Position numbers and translations under genes: made by a program. 64,000 nucleotides of DNA from Parasphingorhabdus litoris DSM 22379. Lineage in GTDB: Bacteria > Pseudomonadota > Alphaproteobacteria > Sphingomonadales > Sphingomonadaceae. Where the stretch lies: positions 3,038,001-3,102,000 of the forward strand of contig NZ_CP086727.1 in assembly GCF_020906275.1 (NCBI RefSeq). The letters are read 5' to 3'. The stretch's first letter is position 1, and each line of letters opens with the position of its first letter. This document shows, in pieces, positions 51,651 to 61,071 of this stretch. A model generated the notes under the pieces. That model was not told the origin of the DNA. It saw nothing but the letters and a program-made list of their open reading frames with translations, and searched no databases.

Positions 51651-52213
51651 GTCGGGCGATCAATCGGAAAAAAGGTGCCATTGCTCCACAGGCCAAACGG
51701 GTCGAGATCATCGGCCAAAGCATATTCCGCCAACTCATAATATACCGGCCGGGCTAATATTGCTTCCAGTCCGCGGCGCACCTGCAGATATGGCTGAGGT
51801 GCCTCGACCTCTGCGGGGAAACGCAGCGGATGCTCCGCATCAGCAACTACCAGATGGTCGGTATTGAGCCGGAACGCGATATTTCGATCTCGCCCTTGCC
51901 CTTCACTCTCCATCTGAACAGCGATGAATGGCGCATCCTCCACTTCTATGCTGAGCTTTTGATACGGTGTGACCAAGGCAAAGCTGCCGTCTGCTTCACG
52001 TCGCAAGAGTGTTGAAAAGGCCCGCACCATGGCTGGTCGGCTGATCGGTGATCCCTGATGCAGCCAGCTGCCATTGGCATTGATCCGCATTTCACTATCA
52101 CCGCTTTCCTCTGGCTGCCATTCTTCCACCGGCGGCAATTTCTGTTCTTCTGCCAATTTGGCAATTTCAGAAAGGGTTAGCGAGGCAAGTTCGGGAGGTG
52201 GTGCATAGGGCAT
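51647..52213 (-). CDS. DUF1285 protein
   Basis: A 188-residue protein with PPVEEWQPEESGDSEMRINANGSWLHQGSPISRPAMVRAFSTLLRREADGSFALVTP, the DUF1285 opening, then VEDAPFIAVQME and ATLHFGLNTDH-like strand (here NIAFRLNTDHLVVADAEHPLRF) and a YYELAEYAL end. Probably two similar beta domains; biochemical role unknown. First gene of the coupled unit with NudL and CCA. Confidence 0.87.
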   Translation of the reverse strand: MPYAPPPELASLTLSEIAKLAEEQKLPPVEEWQPEESGDSEMRINANGSWLHQGSPISRPAMVRAFSTLLRREADGSFALVTPYQKLSIEVEDAPFIAVQMESEGQGRDRNIAFRLNTDHLVVADAEHPLRFPAEVEAPQPYLQVRRGLEAILARPVYYELAEYALADDLDPFGLWSNGTFFPIDRPT

Positions 52214-52255
52214 ATCAATATGGCCTATTGCGGCAAGCCGCTTTTGTAAACGGGT

Positions 52256-52837
52256 TCAGTTATTTGTGGGACGCGCCCATGGCCCCAACTTCCCCTTTTC
52301 GGGCAATATCGCGTCTTTCGATGCCCGTACCAGCAATCGTTCCGGCTCCCAAGGGCCGGGCAGCGACCAACCGCCAGTCCGTTCCGGGGAGAAGTCAAAG
52401 AAGCGGTCATAATAGGCGGGATCGCCGATCATGACGAGCGGCAGACTTTCATCCTGTTGCAGTTCTTTTAGCAAACCGGTCATCAGTGCCTGGCCAATGC
52501 CTTCTCCCTGACATTCGGGATGGACGGCCACTGGGCCCACCATGATCATTGGGTGCATTTTACCGGCATCGTCGGTCAGCGCGACGGGCCAGCATTGCAA
52601 TGTACCGAGCAATTCGCTTTCCGCCATATTCACGGCGGCGACACTTAATCCCTCCAGCATCTCCATACCCTCGCGCACCTTATATGCCGTGCGTTCGCTG
52701 CGCTGTTTGCCAAAAGCCGCATCAAGCAAGTCTTCAACCAGCGCTGGGTCAATTTCGGCAAGAGGAATGATGGTGGTCAATTTGTTGGTTCCGATATTCG
52801 ATATATTCGTAATTGGATCGTGCGCGTGTAACGGCAT
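52256..52837 (-). CDS. GNAT family N-acetyltransferase (YhbS-like)
   Basis: A 193-residue acetyltransferase with a central MIMVGPVAVHPECQGEGIGQALM, the acetyl-CoA motif Q-x-x-G-x-G/A, then LPLVMIGDPAYYDRFFDFS and a terminal ERLLVRA. The YhbS subgroup acetylates small molecules or tRNA-related substrates; the target is unknown. The first 20 residues look non-conserved and an internal start is possible, but there is no earlier good ribosome site. Divergent from the DUF1499 gene. Confidence 0.83.
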   Translation of the reverse strand: MPLHAHDPITNISNIGTNKLTTIIPLAEIDPALVEDLLDAAFGKQRSERTAYKVREGMEMLEGLSVAAVNMAESELLGTLQCWPVALTDDAGKMHPMIMVGPVAVHPECQGEGIGQALMTGLLKELQQDESLPLVMIGDPAYYDRFFDFSPERTGGWSLPGPWEPERLLVRASKDAILPEKGKLGPWARPTNN

Positions 52838-52950
52838 TGTTCAGTGCTGTCGAGCGCCAGAATAACGGACGGAAAACGCAGCCATATGCCTATGATTGCC
52901 AGATCGCAAAAGGCGGTCTAAAAGACTGACTTTATACAGGAGTTTGCTCG

Positions 52951-53802
52951 GTGGATAATCAAGAAAACGCGACCAATCCAGCTACTGAGGGCGCTGTCGC
53001 AACCAAGACGGGACGGCTGGCATCGCTGCGCAAAGATCCCAAGGGCTGGACCGTTCTTGCTCTGGCTGTCGCTGCAGTTATCGTATTTTTTGGTTCCGCT
53101 TTTGGTGCAGGCATAGGTCTCTGGGGTTGGCAGGCCGGTCTTTCCGCACTGCCCTGGACCGGTTTGGTTGCATTGATCGCTTTGATTGTTGCCATTGTCG
53201 GCATCCTATTGGATCGCCGTAAGGAGCGTAAGACACGTTGGCGGCTGCTGGGCTTGGGGACGATCGTTTCACTCGGCTTTATCGGCTATCTCGCAAGCTA
53301 TGCGATGACCCTTGCATCGCTTCCCGCCATTCATGACATTACGACGGATCTTGCCGACCCGCCGGAATTTTCTGCCCTGACCCTGCGCGCCGACAATTGG
53401 GACAATATCCCCGGCGCCGATGATAGTGCGATGCGCGGTATGAACCCACGTCAGCGCTGGGCCACGCTGCATCAGGATGCTTATCCTGACATTCGTTCGG
53501 TGCGCATCAACCAGCCAGTGGCCGAAGTTATCGAAAAATCCAAACGTTTGGCAGAAGACCGCGGATGGGAAGTCGCCAATGTCGATCCCGCATCCGGTCA
53601 TCTGGAAGCGACCGCCACGATTTCCCTGTTTCGCTTTAAGGATGATGTGGTCATTCGCGCTCGCGCTGCAGAAAACGGCCAAGCCAGCATTATCGATATG
53701 CGGTCGGTGTCACGGGTCGGCATTCATGACCTTGGTGCGAATGCAAAACGGGTGCGTCAATTCCTGAGTGATTTGTCAGGAACCACCACCACCGCCTCTT
53801 GA
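52951..53802 (+). CDS. DUF1499 membrane protein
   Basis: A 283-residue protein starting at GTG 52951 after ACAGGAG. About three hydrophobic segments at 33-63, 70-87 and 105-125, then the soluble DUF1499 domain (from about 145): FPDI-type start here HQDAYPDIRSVRINQPVAEVIEKSKRLAEDRGWEV, EATATISLFRFKDDVVIRARA and the end RVGIHDLGANAKRVRQFLSDL. Function unknown; the domain is probably periplasmic or cytoplasmic next to the membrane. Convergent with the sugar dehydrogenase gene. Confidence 0.84.
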   Translation: MDNQENATNPATEGAVATKTGRLASLRKDPKGWTVLALAVAAVIVFFGSAFGAGIGLWGWQAGLSALPWTGLVALIALIVAIVGILLDRRKERKTRWRLLGLGTIVSLGFIGYLASYAMTLASLPAIHDITTDLADPPEFSALTLRADNWDNIPGADDSAMRGMNPRQRWATLHQDAYPDIRSVRINQPVAEVIEKSKRLAEDRGWEVANVDPASGHLEATATISLFRFKDDVVIRARAAENGQASIIDMRSVSRVGIHDLGANAKRVRQFLSDLSGTTTTAS

Positions 53803-53808
53803 ACAAAG

Positions 53809-54996
53809 CTATTTTGGCGGCGTGAGCTTCAGCAACCTGCCGCCTTCACCGTCTTCCAAGACCCATAGGGCACCTTCTGGTCCCTGTTCGACTTCGCGGA
53901 TCCGTGTGTCCATGGCGTAACGTTCGGCTTCCTGTGCGGTTTCGCCGTCGAAAGATACGCGAATAATTGCTTCACTTGCCAATCCGCCGATAAAGGCACT
54001 GCCTTTCCATGCGGGGAAGAGATCATCGGAATAAAAGATCATACCGGATGGGGCGATGGTGGGAACCCAAGCCACTTTGGGTGCAGCAAATTCAGGGCGC
54101 GTATCATGGTTTGGAATTTTCTTGCCATCATAATGATCGCCTTCCGAAACGATCGGGTAGCCATAATTGGCTTTCGGCTGCACGAGATTGAGCTCGTCGC
54201 CATCTCTGGGGCCCATTTCCTGATTCCAAAGCCGGCCCTCGCTATCAAAGGCCATGCCAAGAATATTGCGGTGTCCGAGCGACCAAATTTCCGGCAGCAC
54301 ATTATCTTCACCGACAAATGGATTGTCGTCTGGAACGCTGCCATCGGGATATAAACGGATAATCTTGCCCAGATTGCCCATCATATCCTGTGATGGATCA
54401 AATTTCTGACGCTCTCCTGATCCAATGAACAGATATTTGCCATCCGGTGAAAACACCATCCGGTGGGAATAGTGGCCGCGGCCAGTGGTTTTGGGATTCT
54501 GCGTCCAGATGGTTGTAAGATTGGCAAGCGCTGGTGCTTCTGCTTCTACGCCGGGTTCGTTTGGAGCCAAAGAAAGATCGGCATGTGCCACAACGGCACC
54601 GCGCGTATTATCGTCACCCGCTTCAACCCAGCTCAAATAGATACGCCCACTGGTTGCAAAATCGGGAGACAGAATGACATCACCAAATCCGCCTTGCCCG
54701 CCATAGTCCACCTCTGGAACATTGAAAATCTCAGTTTTCTCACCCTTCTGGTCAACCAGAAACAGTTTCCCTTTCTTCTCGGTAACCAGCATTCGGCCAT
54801 CGGGCAGGAAGGTCATAGCCCAAGGTTCATCGAAACTTGCAACTTCAGCCTTTTCAAAAGGTTTGCGATCAACCGGTGAGATATCAGTCGTGGCCTGATT
54901 TTCTGCTGTCGCACCCTGTGTGGCCTGTGCATCGTCGCCATTGCTGCAGGCGATAAGAACGACAGATAATCCGGTGGCAAGTGTAAGATTTCTCAT
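53809..54996 (-). CDS. PQQ-dependent sugar dehydrogenase-like lipoprotein (soluble aldose dehydrogenase type)
   Basis: About 395 residues from ATG 54996, preceded by GGGAAC at suitable distance; this start gives a clean lipoprotein signal ending LIAC. The beta-propeller is recognised by [108 protein letters not shown] and APSGMIFY, the YliI/Asd-type glucose/sorbosone dehydrogenase family. It would oxidise aldoses in the periplasm if PQQ is available; no PQQ genes are in the window. Confidence 0.88.
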   Translation of the reverse strand: MRNLTLATGLSVVLIACSNGDDAQATQGATAENQATTDISPVDRKPFEKAEVASFDEPWAMTFLPDGRMLVTEKKGKLFLVDQKGEKTEIFNVPEVDYGGQGGFGDVILSPDFATSGRIYLSWVEAGDDNTRGAVVAHADLSLAPNEPGVEAEAPALANLTTIWTQNPKTTGRGHYSHRMVFSPDGKYLFIGSGERQKFDPSQDMMGNLGKIIRLYPDGSVPDDNPFVGEDNVLPEIWSLGHRNILGMAFDSEGRLWNQEMGPRDGDELNLVQPKANYGYPIVSEGDHYDGKKIPNHDTRPEFAAPKVAWVPTIAPSGMIFYSDDLFPAWKGSAFIGGLASEAIIRVSFDGETAQEAERYAMDTRIREVEQGPEGALWVLEDGEGGRLLKLTPPK

Positions 54997-55153
54997 TTTT
55001 GTTCCCATGATCATTTAATATGTTGTTCCAATAAGTTGCTGAACCAAGGCTTGCGCAAGAATATAACGGATTGCCGTAATAATTCATAGAATATTCGGGC
55101 TTGAAAACGATGTTCACGGCTTACTTACCATTTCTGGTTAAAGCGCAGGACTT

Positions 55154-56473
55154 ATGTTCGCACGAAAATCAGATGCCGATGATCCGCGTCCGCCGTCTGC
55201 GGTGTCCAGCGGCGTGGGTGTTGCTGGCCTTATTGGATTATTTTCGTGGATATTGATCGCACGTCAATATGGCATGGATGGCCCTTACTCCGCGCTGGTT
55301 GCTTGCGCCGCTTGCGGCGGCCCCATGGTGATCTGGTCATTGCTGTATGAAAAAGTCCATTTGCGCGCTTCGACCGGTATTGACTGGAAAAATCCAAAGC
55401 CGCTCAAGCAGACTTTTGACGTCAGTGTGGCCAAAATTGCAGGGCTATGGGCAACGTGGGCGATAATCGCCTTAATCTACTGTGTCGGCCGCTGGTATTG
55501 GACCGGCCAATATCAATTCTCGATGAAGATGATGGAAATGGCAGCCCCTTTCCTGCTTGTCCTTTCTATTCCTTATGTAATCTGGATGGATCGGCGATTT
55601 GTCGAACCACGTGACGGCGCCTGGCACTTCGGACAATTCCTGATGGGTGCGCGCGGCGCATATGATGCTGAACAAATTTATCATCATTTGCGTGCCTGGG
55701 CGGTGAAGGGTTTTTTCCTCGCGTTCATGATCTCCATCGTGCCAGGCGGCTTTGGGGACATCGTCAGGCTCGATATTGCGCAGGTTATGCAAAACCCGGT
55801 TGCCATCGCTCATTGGCTGATCATTGCGATGTTTGTCGTTGATGTGCAATTTGCCACTGTCGGCTATCTGCTGACCATGAAGCCCCTTGATGCTCATATC
55901 CGCACCGCCAACCCCTATATGGCGGGATGGGTCGCCGCTTTAATCTGCTACCCGCCATTCATTCTTATGGATGGCCCGCTCAACTATCATGTCAACACAG
56001 CTGACTGGGCCTACTGGCTCGATGGACGTCCAACGATCTTAGCCATTTGGGGCGGTCTGTTGGTCGTTCTTACTGCCATTTACGCCTGGGCTACCGTTGC
56101 TTTCGGTTTGCGCTTCTCGAACCTCACGCACCGCGGTATCCTGACCCATGGGCCCTATCGGTTCACCAAACACCCTGCCTATGTCGCAAAGAATCTTTAT
56201 TGGTGGCTGGCTACCATGCCGTTTCTAGTCACATCCGGAAGCTTTACCGACATGGTGCGTAACACGGTTATCATCGCTGCGGTCAGCGGCGTCTATTATT
56301 GGCGTGCGAAGACCGAGGAAAAGCACCTTTTGAGTGATCCTGCTTATAAAGAATATGCCGAATGGATGGATCGTAACGCGCCAATTCCGCGTGCAATCAA
56401 TTGGGCGAAAGTAAAAATCGGCTGGTGGCCGTCAACCGGTAAAGCAGAGCCCGAAATACAGCCGGCCGAATAG
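55154..56473 (+). CDS. Isoprenylcysteine carboxyl methyltransferase-like membrane protein
   Basis: A 439-residue protein with about eight to nine membrane segments. The last 110 residues carry the ICMT/phospholipid methyltransferase signature GILTHGPYRFTKHPAYVAKNLYWW and TEEKHLLSDPAYKEYAEWM, the SAM-binding region. The N-terminal 300 residues are extra membrane helices not found in typical ICMT. Known relatives methylate lipids or isoprenoid-modified groups; the substrate is open. Monocistronic and separated from tag by 50 bases. Confidence 0.78.
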   Translation: MFARKSDADDPRPPSAVSSGVGVAGLIGLFSWILIARQYGMDGPYSALVACAACGGPMVIWSLLYEKVHLRASTGIDWKNPKPLKQTFDVSVAKIAGLWATWAIIALIYCVGRWYWTGQYQFSMKMMEMAAPFLLVLSIPYVIWMDRRFVEPRDGAWHFGQFLMGARGAYDAEQIYHHLRAWAVKGFFLAFMISIVPGGFGDIVRLDIAQVMQNPVAIAHWLIIAMFVVDVQFATVGYLLTMKPLDAHIRTANPYMAGWVAALICYPPFILMDGPLNYHVNTADWAYWLDGRPTILAIWGGLLVVLTAIYAWATVAFGLRFSNLTHRGILTHGPYRFTKHPAYVAKNLYWWLATMPFLVTSGSFTDMVRNTVIIAAVSGVYYWRAKTEEKHLLSDPAYKEYAEWMDRNAPIPRAINWAKVKIGWWPSTGKAEPEIQPAE

Positions 56474-56523
56474 TAACGCGATGGAGGCTTCCCAAAGCCG
56501 AAAGACGATCTTAAGCTGCCCCG

Positions 56524-57099
56524 ATGACAGTCATAGGTACAGATGGAAAGCGTCGCTGTTTTGGCGGACAAGCGGGCAAAGAATTTTACGGCGTTTATCA
56601 TGATGAGGAATGGGGCATTCCAGAACATGACGACCAGAAACTTTTCGAAAATCTGATATTGGAAGGCGCACAGGCAGGTCTGAGTTGGGAAACCGTGCTC
56701 AGGAAACGGGATGGCTATCGCCGCGCTTTTCATGGCTTTGATATCGCCCGTGTGGCCGCCATGTCTGATTCCGAGCTGGAAGCATTGCGAGAGGATGAGG
56801 GGATTATTCGCAACAAACTCAAAATCTACTCTGCGCGCAAAAATGCCTCGGTCTTTCTAGATATGCAGAGGGAATTTGGCAGTTTCGACAGCTGGCTATG
56901 GGCGCATGTAGATGGTGTGCCTGTTATCAATCGGCCCAAAGAACCGTCGGATATGCTCGCAACATCGCCGGTTAGCGATGCCATTTCAAAAGATCTCAAA
57001 AAGCGTGGAATGAGTTTCGTCGGTACCACGATTATTTATGCCTATATGCAGGCGGTTGGGATGGTGGATGACCATATGGCGGACTGCTGGCAGGCCTGA
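56524..57099 (+). CDS. tag: DNA-3-methyladenine glycosylase I
   Basis: A 191-residue base excision repair enzyme. RCFGGQAGKEFYGVYHDEEWGIPEHDDQKLFENLILEGAQAGLSWETVLRKRDGYRRAF is the Tag signature with the catalytic-pocket residues, and the zinc site has its N-terminal Cys and His (RC..., YHDEEWG) and its C-terminal pair in VDDHMADCW (H-x3-C). Removes 3-methyladenine. It is followed by the photolyase-like gene, so a DNA-repair grouping is plausible. Confidence 0.93.
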   Translation: MTVIGTDGKRRCFGGQAGKEFYGVYHDEEWGIPEHDDQKLFENLILEGAQAGLSWETVLRKRDGYRRAFHGFDIARVAAMSDSELEALREDEGIIRNKLKIYSARKNASVFLDMQREFGSFDSWLWAHVDGVPVINRPKEPSDMLATSPVSDAISKDLKKRGMSFVGTTIIYAYMQAVGMVDDHMADCWQA

Positions 57100-57170
57100 T
57101 CGAAACGTCTACGCCCACCTGTCCAATCAGTATAGTTGGCAAGTTTCGCTGTTGCTGCGATAGGGCAGAA

Positions 57171-58385
57171 ATGACATATCCCCAACCGACCAGAAATGCC
57201 GCTCTATCCCGGCTCTCAGATTTCGCTGCGAACATGGGACATAATTACGCACATAAGCGAAATTTTGACTATGGCGCGAACGCCAACGTCGCTGAGGATC
57301 TCTGGCGCGATAATGTCTCTCGGCTGTCGCCATTTATAAGGCACAAGCTGATCACAGAGCAGGAGCTAATCGCTGCAGCCATAGCGACCCATGGCGCGCA
57401 AGGTGCGGATAAATTCATCTCCGAAGTGCTTTGGCGCGGTTATTTTAAGGGCTGGTTGGAGCAACGACCGCAGGTCTGGACAGACTATGTCACCAACAGA
57501 GATGACAAGTTCGCGCAGCTAAAGACGCAGGGCGGTCTGCGGAAAATATATGAACAGGCGACTGAGGGGCGTACGGGTATTGATGCGTTTGACCACTGGG
57601 CAATGGAACTTGTTGAGACAGGCTATCTTCACAACCACGCCCGAATGTGGTTCGCGAGCATCTGGATATTCACTCTCAAACTGCCGTGGGAGCTCGGCGC
57701 AGATTTCTTTTTGCAGCATCTGATAGATGGCGATGCGGCATCCAACACTTTGTCATGGCGCTGGGTTGGCGGATTGCACACAAAGGGCAAAACCTATCTG
57801 GCAACCAAAGAGAATATTGCGCAATTTACTGATGGTCGCTTCAACCCCACAGGTCTCGCTGCAGAAGCGATACCGCTGGAAGAAGATGTAAGTTACAAAC
57901 TACGTCCCCTGAAAATACCACCGGTTCCGCCTAATGCGGCAGCCTTCGCGCTGCTCGTTCATGACGAAGATTGTCATCCTGAAAGCCTGACCTTGCCCGG
58001 CAAACCAGCATTGCTCATTGGGTCAACAGGAGCAGATAGCAAAAGTCCCAATGGGGTTTCGGACAACGTCCGCACATTTGCAAATAGTGCTGTAGCCGAC
58101 GCCTTGGCGCGTGGCGCCGAGCATTTTGGTTGCAAAGCGGTGATGTGGGAAAAAGGTGAAAAGCTTGGTTCGATTATGGCGAAGGCGGGTCTGGAACGGC
58201 TATTATCGCCATGGCTGCCGGTCGGCGCGCTGAAAGATGCGATTGGTGGGGAAATTGGCGGTAACAATGTACGGTGGGTGATGCGCGACTATGACGCCGC
58301 AATCTGGCCGTTGGCAACCAAAGGGTTCTTTCCGGTTAAGAAAAAAGCACCGGATGCCCTGCGGGCTTTGGGGATGGAATTATGA
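57171..58385 (+). CDS. Photolyase/cryptochrome-like FAD protein with permuted domain order
   Basis: A 404-residue protein. Residues 1-235 match the helical FAD-binding half of photolyases (LSPFIRHKLITEQEL, FISEVLWRGYFKGWLEQRPQ, TGIDAFDHWAMELVETGYLHNHARMWFASIW, DGDAASNTLSWRWVGGLHTKGKTYLAT). In classical photolyases an alpha/beta antenna domain lies before this half; here the protein begins directly with it, and an alpha/beta domain (AFALLVHDEDCHPESL...ALLIGSTGAD...FANSAVADALARG) follows at about 250-404. Light-driven repair or a signalling role is possible. The ATGA overlap couples it to the next small gene. Confidence 0.78.
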   Translation: MTYPQPTRNAALSRLSDFAANMGHNYAHKRNFDYGANANVAEDLWRDNVSRLSPFIRHKLITEQELIAAAIATHGAQGADKFISEVLWRGYFKGWLEQRPQVWTDYVTNRDDKFAQLKTQGGLRKIYEQATEGRTGIDAFDHWAMELVETGYLHNHARMWFASIWIFTLKLPWELGADFFLQHLIDGDAASNTLSWRWVGGLHTKGKTYLATKENIAQFTDGRFNPTGLAAEAIPLEEDVSYKLRPLKIPPVPPNAAAFALLVHDEDCHPESLTLPGKPALLIGSTGADSKSPNGVSDNVRTFANSAVADALARGAEHFGCKAVMWEKGEKLGSIMAKAGLERLLSPWLPVGALKDAIGGEIGGNNVRWVMRDYDAAIWPLATKGFFPVKKKAPDALRALGMEL

Positions 58386-58564
58386 CAAAAGAACGTTTTG
58401 AACGGCACAAACAGCCATGGAATAGCGAAGAAATTCAGAAGCTACATGCTTTTGCGAAAAAAGGCATGACGCTGAAGGCAATATCCAAAGCCCTCACCCG
58501 CAGCGAAGAATCGATCAAGAAACGCGCCAAGGCCGACAAGCTGAAAATCGCGAAAAAACGGTAG
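58382..58564 (+). CDS. Small basic helix-turn-helix protein (SANT/Myb-like)
   Basis: A 60-residue basic protein: PWNSEEIQKLHAFAKKGMTLKAISKALTRSEESIKKRAKA resembles a single Myb/SANT-like or resolvase-type HTH with W-x-x-E-E-I at the start and a recognition helix TRSEESIKKRA. Its ATG overlaps the photolyase-like stop by four bases (ATGA). Probably DNA-binding; it may regulate the preceding gene or act with it. No known family assigned. Confidence 0.75.
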   Translation: MTKERFERHKQPWNSEEIQKLHAFAKKGMTLKAISKALTRSEESIKKRAKADKLKIAKKR

Positions 58565-58654
58565 CGATTTCACTGTAAAGCTATGTAAAATAGGGAAAAT
58601 AGTAAAATATTTACGATTGTTCGTTACCCCGCGCATCGTGGGGTTTAAACGATT

Positions 58655-61000
58655 ATGAATATTGAAGCTGGAGAGCTGGGGCACTCCGACGAAGATTTGA
58701 TATTGCGAGAGCAGTTGACGGAACACCGTAAGTCCGTTCGCATCACCGTGTTTGCCAATATCGTCAATGCACTCATATTGTCTTTTCTCTTCTTTGATCA
58801 GACACCTTTTGCGATGCATGTTCTTTGGTATTGCATGTTTGCCTATCTTTCGATCACACGCCTACATTTGGCTGAGCGTTCAAAGATCATGAATCTTTCT
58901 CGCCAAGACATGCTCAAGTTGAAAAAACGGATTACATTCAACGCGGCTGGCTATGCCCATATGTGGGGTGCCGGTGTGGCTTGCCTGTTGCCTGTTGCAA
59001 CATCCAATCAGCTTATGCTGCTGGCGATTATTGGCGCAGGCAAGATGAGTACGGCCGTGGTTTCTTATCGGCACATTCCAGAAGCTTCGAGAGCCTGGAC
59101 CTTGATTGTCTGCGTCGGCCTTACGGCTGGATTACTCTATCTGGGCGGCATTGAAAGTTATGCCGCAATCGCGCTACTCATAATGTTCGCGTCAGTTCTC
59201 TATGTGAATTGCGGAAATATTTTCGACAATTTTGCCAAACAACTGGTGACAGGCCAAGAAATTCAACGATCTGCAGAGACGGTCAAATTGCTCCTTAATG
59301 ATTTTGAGGAGCAAGCATCGAACTGGCTATTTTCCATCGATCAAGATGGCCGGTTGGTTGACGTCTGCGATCGTTTTGCCGAAGTTTCCCAGCGCCCCCG
59401 TGAAACGATGAACGGGATGGAGCTTGTAACGCTCATTGAAAATGAAGAGCATCAGCGGCAATTGGCCGATCATATTGCAAATCGTCGTTCCTTTCGGGAT
59501 CTCACCGTTTCTGTCGATGTCGGCGGTGAAGAAAAGTGGTGGACAATAAGCGCCCGCGCTGCCGAAGAATCTTCCGACTCTGATAATGTGGCCATTCGCG
59601 GTGTGATCGAGGATATCACCGCACAGAAAAATGCCGAAGCAAAGGTCAGTTACATGGCCCATTTTGACGGCCTGACGGATCTGCCGAACCGGCGCCTGTT
59701 TACCGAAACACTCAATCGCACGATCCATAGGACAACAGCGGATGATGACGTCTCCTTGATTTTTTTCGACCTCGACCATTTCAAGGCAATTAATGATACG
59801 TTGGGACACCCGATTGGCGACAAACTGCTTCAAATGATCTCACGTCGACTTGAAGGTCTTTCAAAACCCGGTGATCTTCTCGCTCGCATTGGGGGCGACG
59901 AGTTTGCGCTGCTACTAACCGGTGCAAGGTCAAAATGTGCACCTGATGTGGCCGAAGCGATCGTTGATCAAATTGGCAAACCGTTTTTGGTCGACGACCA
60001 TAATGTGATTACGGGGGTCAGCGTAGGCGTAGCAACATGGACGTCCGAGATGAAGGACGCCAATCAGCTTTTAAAATATGCCGATCTAGCGCTCTATTCC
60101 GCAAAAGGTGCCGGCCGCAACCGTGTCGCCTGTTTTGAGGAAGGCATGGATGTCGCGGCACAAGCGCGGCGCAATCTGGAACTGGATTTGCGTGCATCCC
60201 TGGGCCGCGATGAAATGCGTTTGCATTACCAACCGCTCGTTGACCTGAAAACGCAAAAGAAAATCGGCTATGAAGCGCTCTTGCGCTGGGAACATCCTGA
60301 GCGCGGCGTTGTCATGCCGGATGACTTTATTTCTGTCGCTGAAGAAACCGGGATGATTGTCCAGTTGGGTGAATGGGTCATTCGCAAGGCGCTTGATGAT
60401 GCAGCAACCTGGGATGACAAATTGACGGTAGCGATCAATTTGTCGCCGACCCAGATGCGCAGCGCAAGCCTTGTATCAACTATCGTCAGCGCTTTGGCAC
60501 ATTCCCGTGTAGACCCCAGCCGGTTGGAGCTGGAAATCACCGAGAGCATATTGATGCACGATAGCGAAGCGAATATCCGGACGCTGCATACGCTTCGCGA
60601 CCTGGGCATCCGCATCTCGCTGGATGATTTTGGTACTGGCTATAGTTCGCTCAATTACTTGCGCAGTTTCCCGTTCGACAAAATCAAGATTGATCGCTGT
60701 TTTGTGAGCGAGATTGATACGCGCGAAGACTGCCGAGCGATTATACGTTCCGTGATCAATCTTGCCCAAAATCTCGGCATGACAACAACAGCAGAAGGCG
60801 TCGAACGCGAGGATCAGGTCGAAGAGCTGCGTATCGAAGGCTGCGACCAAGTACAGGGATTTCTATACGGAAAAGCGGAAGCTTTGAACGAATATACCGA
60901 TTTGCGATCCAGTGATAAGCAGGCCCCGAACGTCGGCACAATTTATTTGCCGGCGGCGGAAGTTCCCATTACTCCGGGTCAGAAGCGGAAAAAGGCCTGA
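58655..61000 (+). CDS. Membrane GGDEF-EAL protein with PAS domain
   Basis: A 781-residue c-di-GMP protein. Residues 25-185 hold about five to six membrane segments (MASE-like), a PAS domain at about 210-330 (WLFSIDQDGRLVDVCDRFAEVSQRPRE, NVAIRGVIEDITAQKNAE), GGDEF at about 340-505 (LTDLPNRRLFTE, DLDHFKAINDTLGHPIGD, RIGGDEFALLL) and EAL at about 515-770 (YEALLRWEHP, ITESILMHD, LDDFGTGYSSL, KIDRCFV, TAEGVE). Both the cyclase active-site (GGDEF) and phosphodiesterase (EAL) motifs are intact, so either activity is possible. No clear Shine-Dalgarno precedes ATG 58655. Confidence 0.93.
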   Translation: MNIEAGELGHSDEDLILREQLTEHRKSVRITVFANIVNALILSFLFFDQTPFAMHVLWYCMFAYLSITRLHLAERSKIMNLSRQDMLKLKKRITFNAAGYAHMWGAGVACLLPVATSNQLMLLAIIGAGKMSTAVVSYRHIPEASRAWTLIVCVGLTAGLLYLGGIESYAAIALLIMFASVLYVNCGNIFDNFAKQLVTGQEIQRSAETVKLLLNDFEEQASNWLFSIDQDGRLVDVCDRFAEVSQRPRETMNGMELVTLIENEEHQRQLADHIANRRSFRDLTVSVDVGGEEKWWTISARAAEESSDSDNVAIRGVIEDITAQKNAEAKVSYMAHFDGLTDLPNRRLFTETLNRTIHRTTADDDVSLIFFDLDHFKAINDTLGHPIGDKLLQMISRRLEGLSKPGDLLARIGGDEFALLLTGARSKCAPDVAEAIVDQIGKPFLVDDHNVITGVSVGVATWTSEMKDANQLLKYADLALYSAKGAGRNRVACFEEGMDVAAQARRNLELDLRASLGRDEMRLHYQPLVDLKTQKKIGYEALLRWEHPERGVVMPDDFISVAEETGMIVQLGEWVIRKALDDAATWDDKLTVAINLSPTQMRSASLVSTIVSALAHSRVDPSRLELEITESILMHDSEANIRTLHTLRDLGIRISLDDFGTGYSSLNYLRSFPFDKIKIDRCFVSEIDTREDCRAIIRSVINLAQNLGMTTTAEGVEREDQVEELRIEGCDQVQGFLYGKAEALNEYTDLRSSDKQAPNVGTIYLPAAEVPITPGQKRKKA

Positions 61001-61071
61001 TAAGATAGCTGAATATCCGGCTGGTCAATCATGATCTTGACGCAGCCGCTGGTTGGCAGCATGGCCATCTC

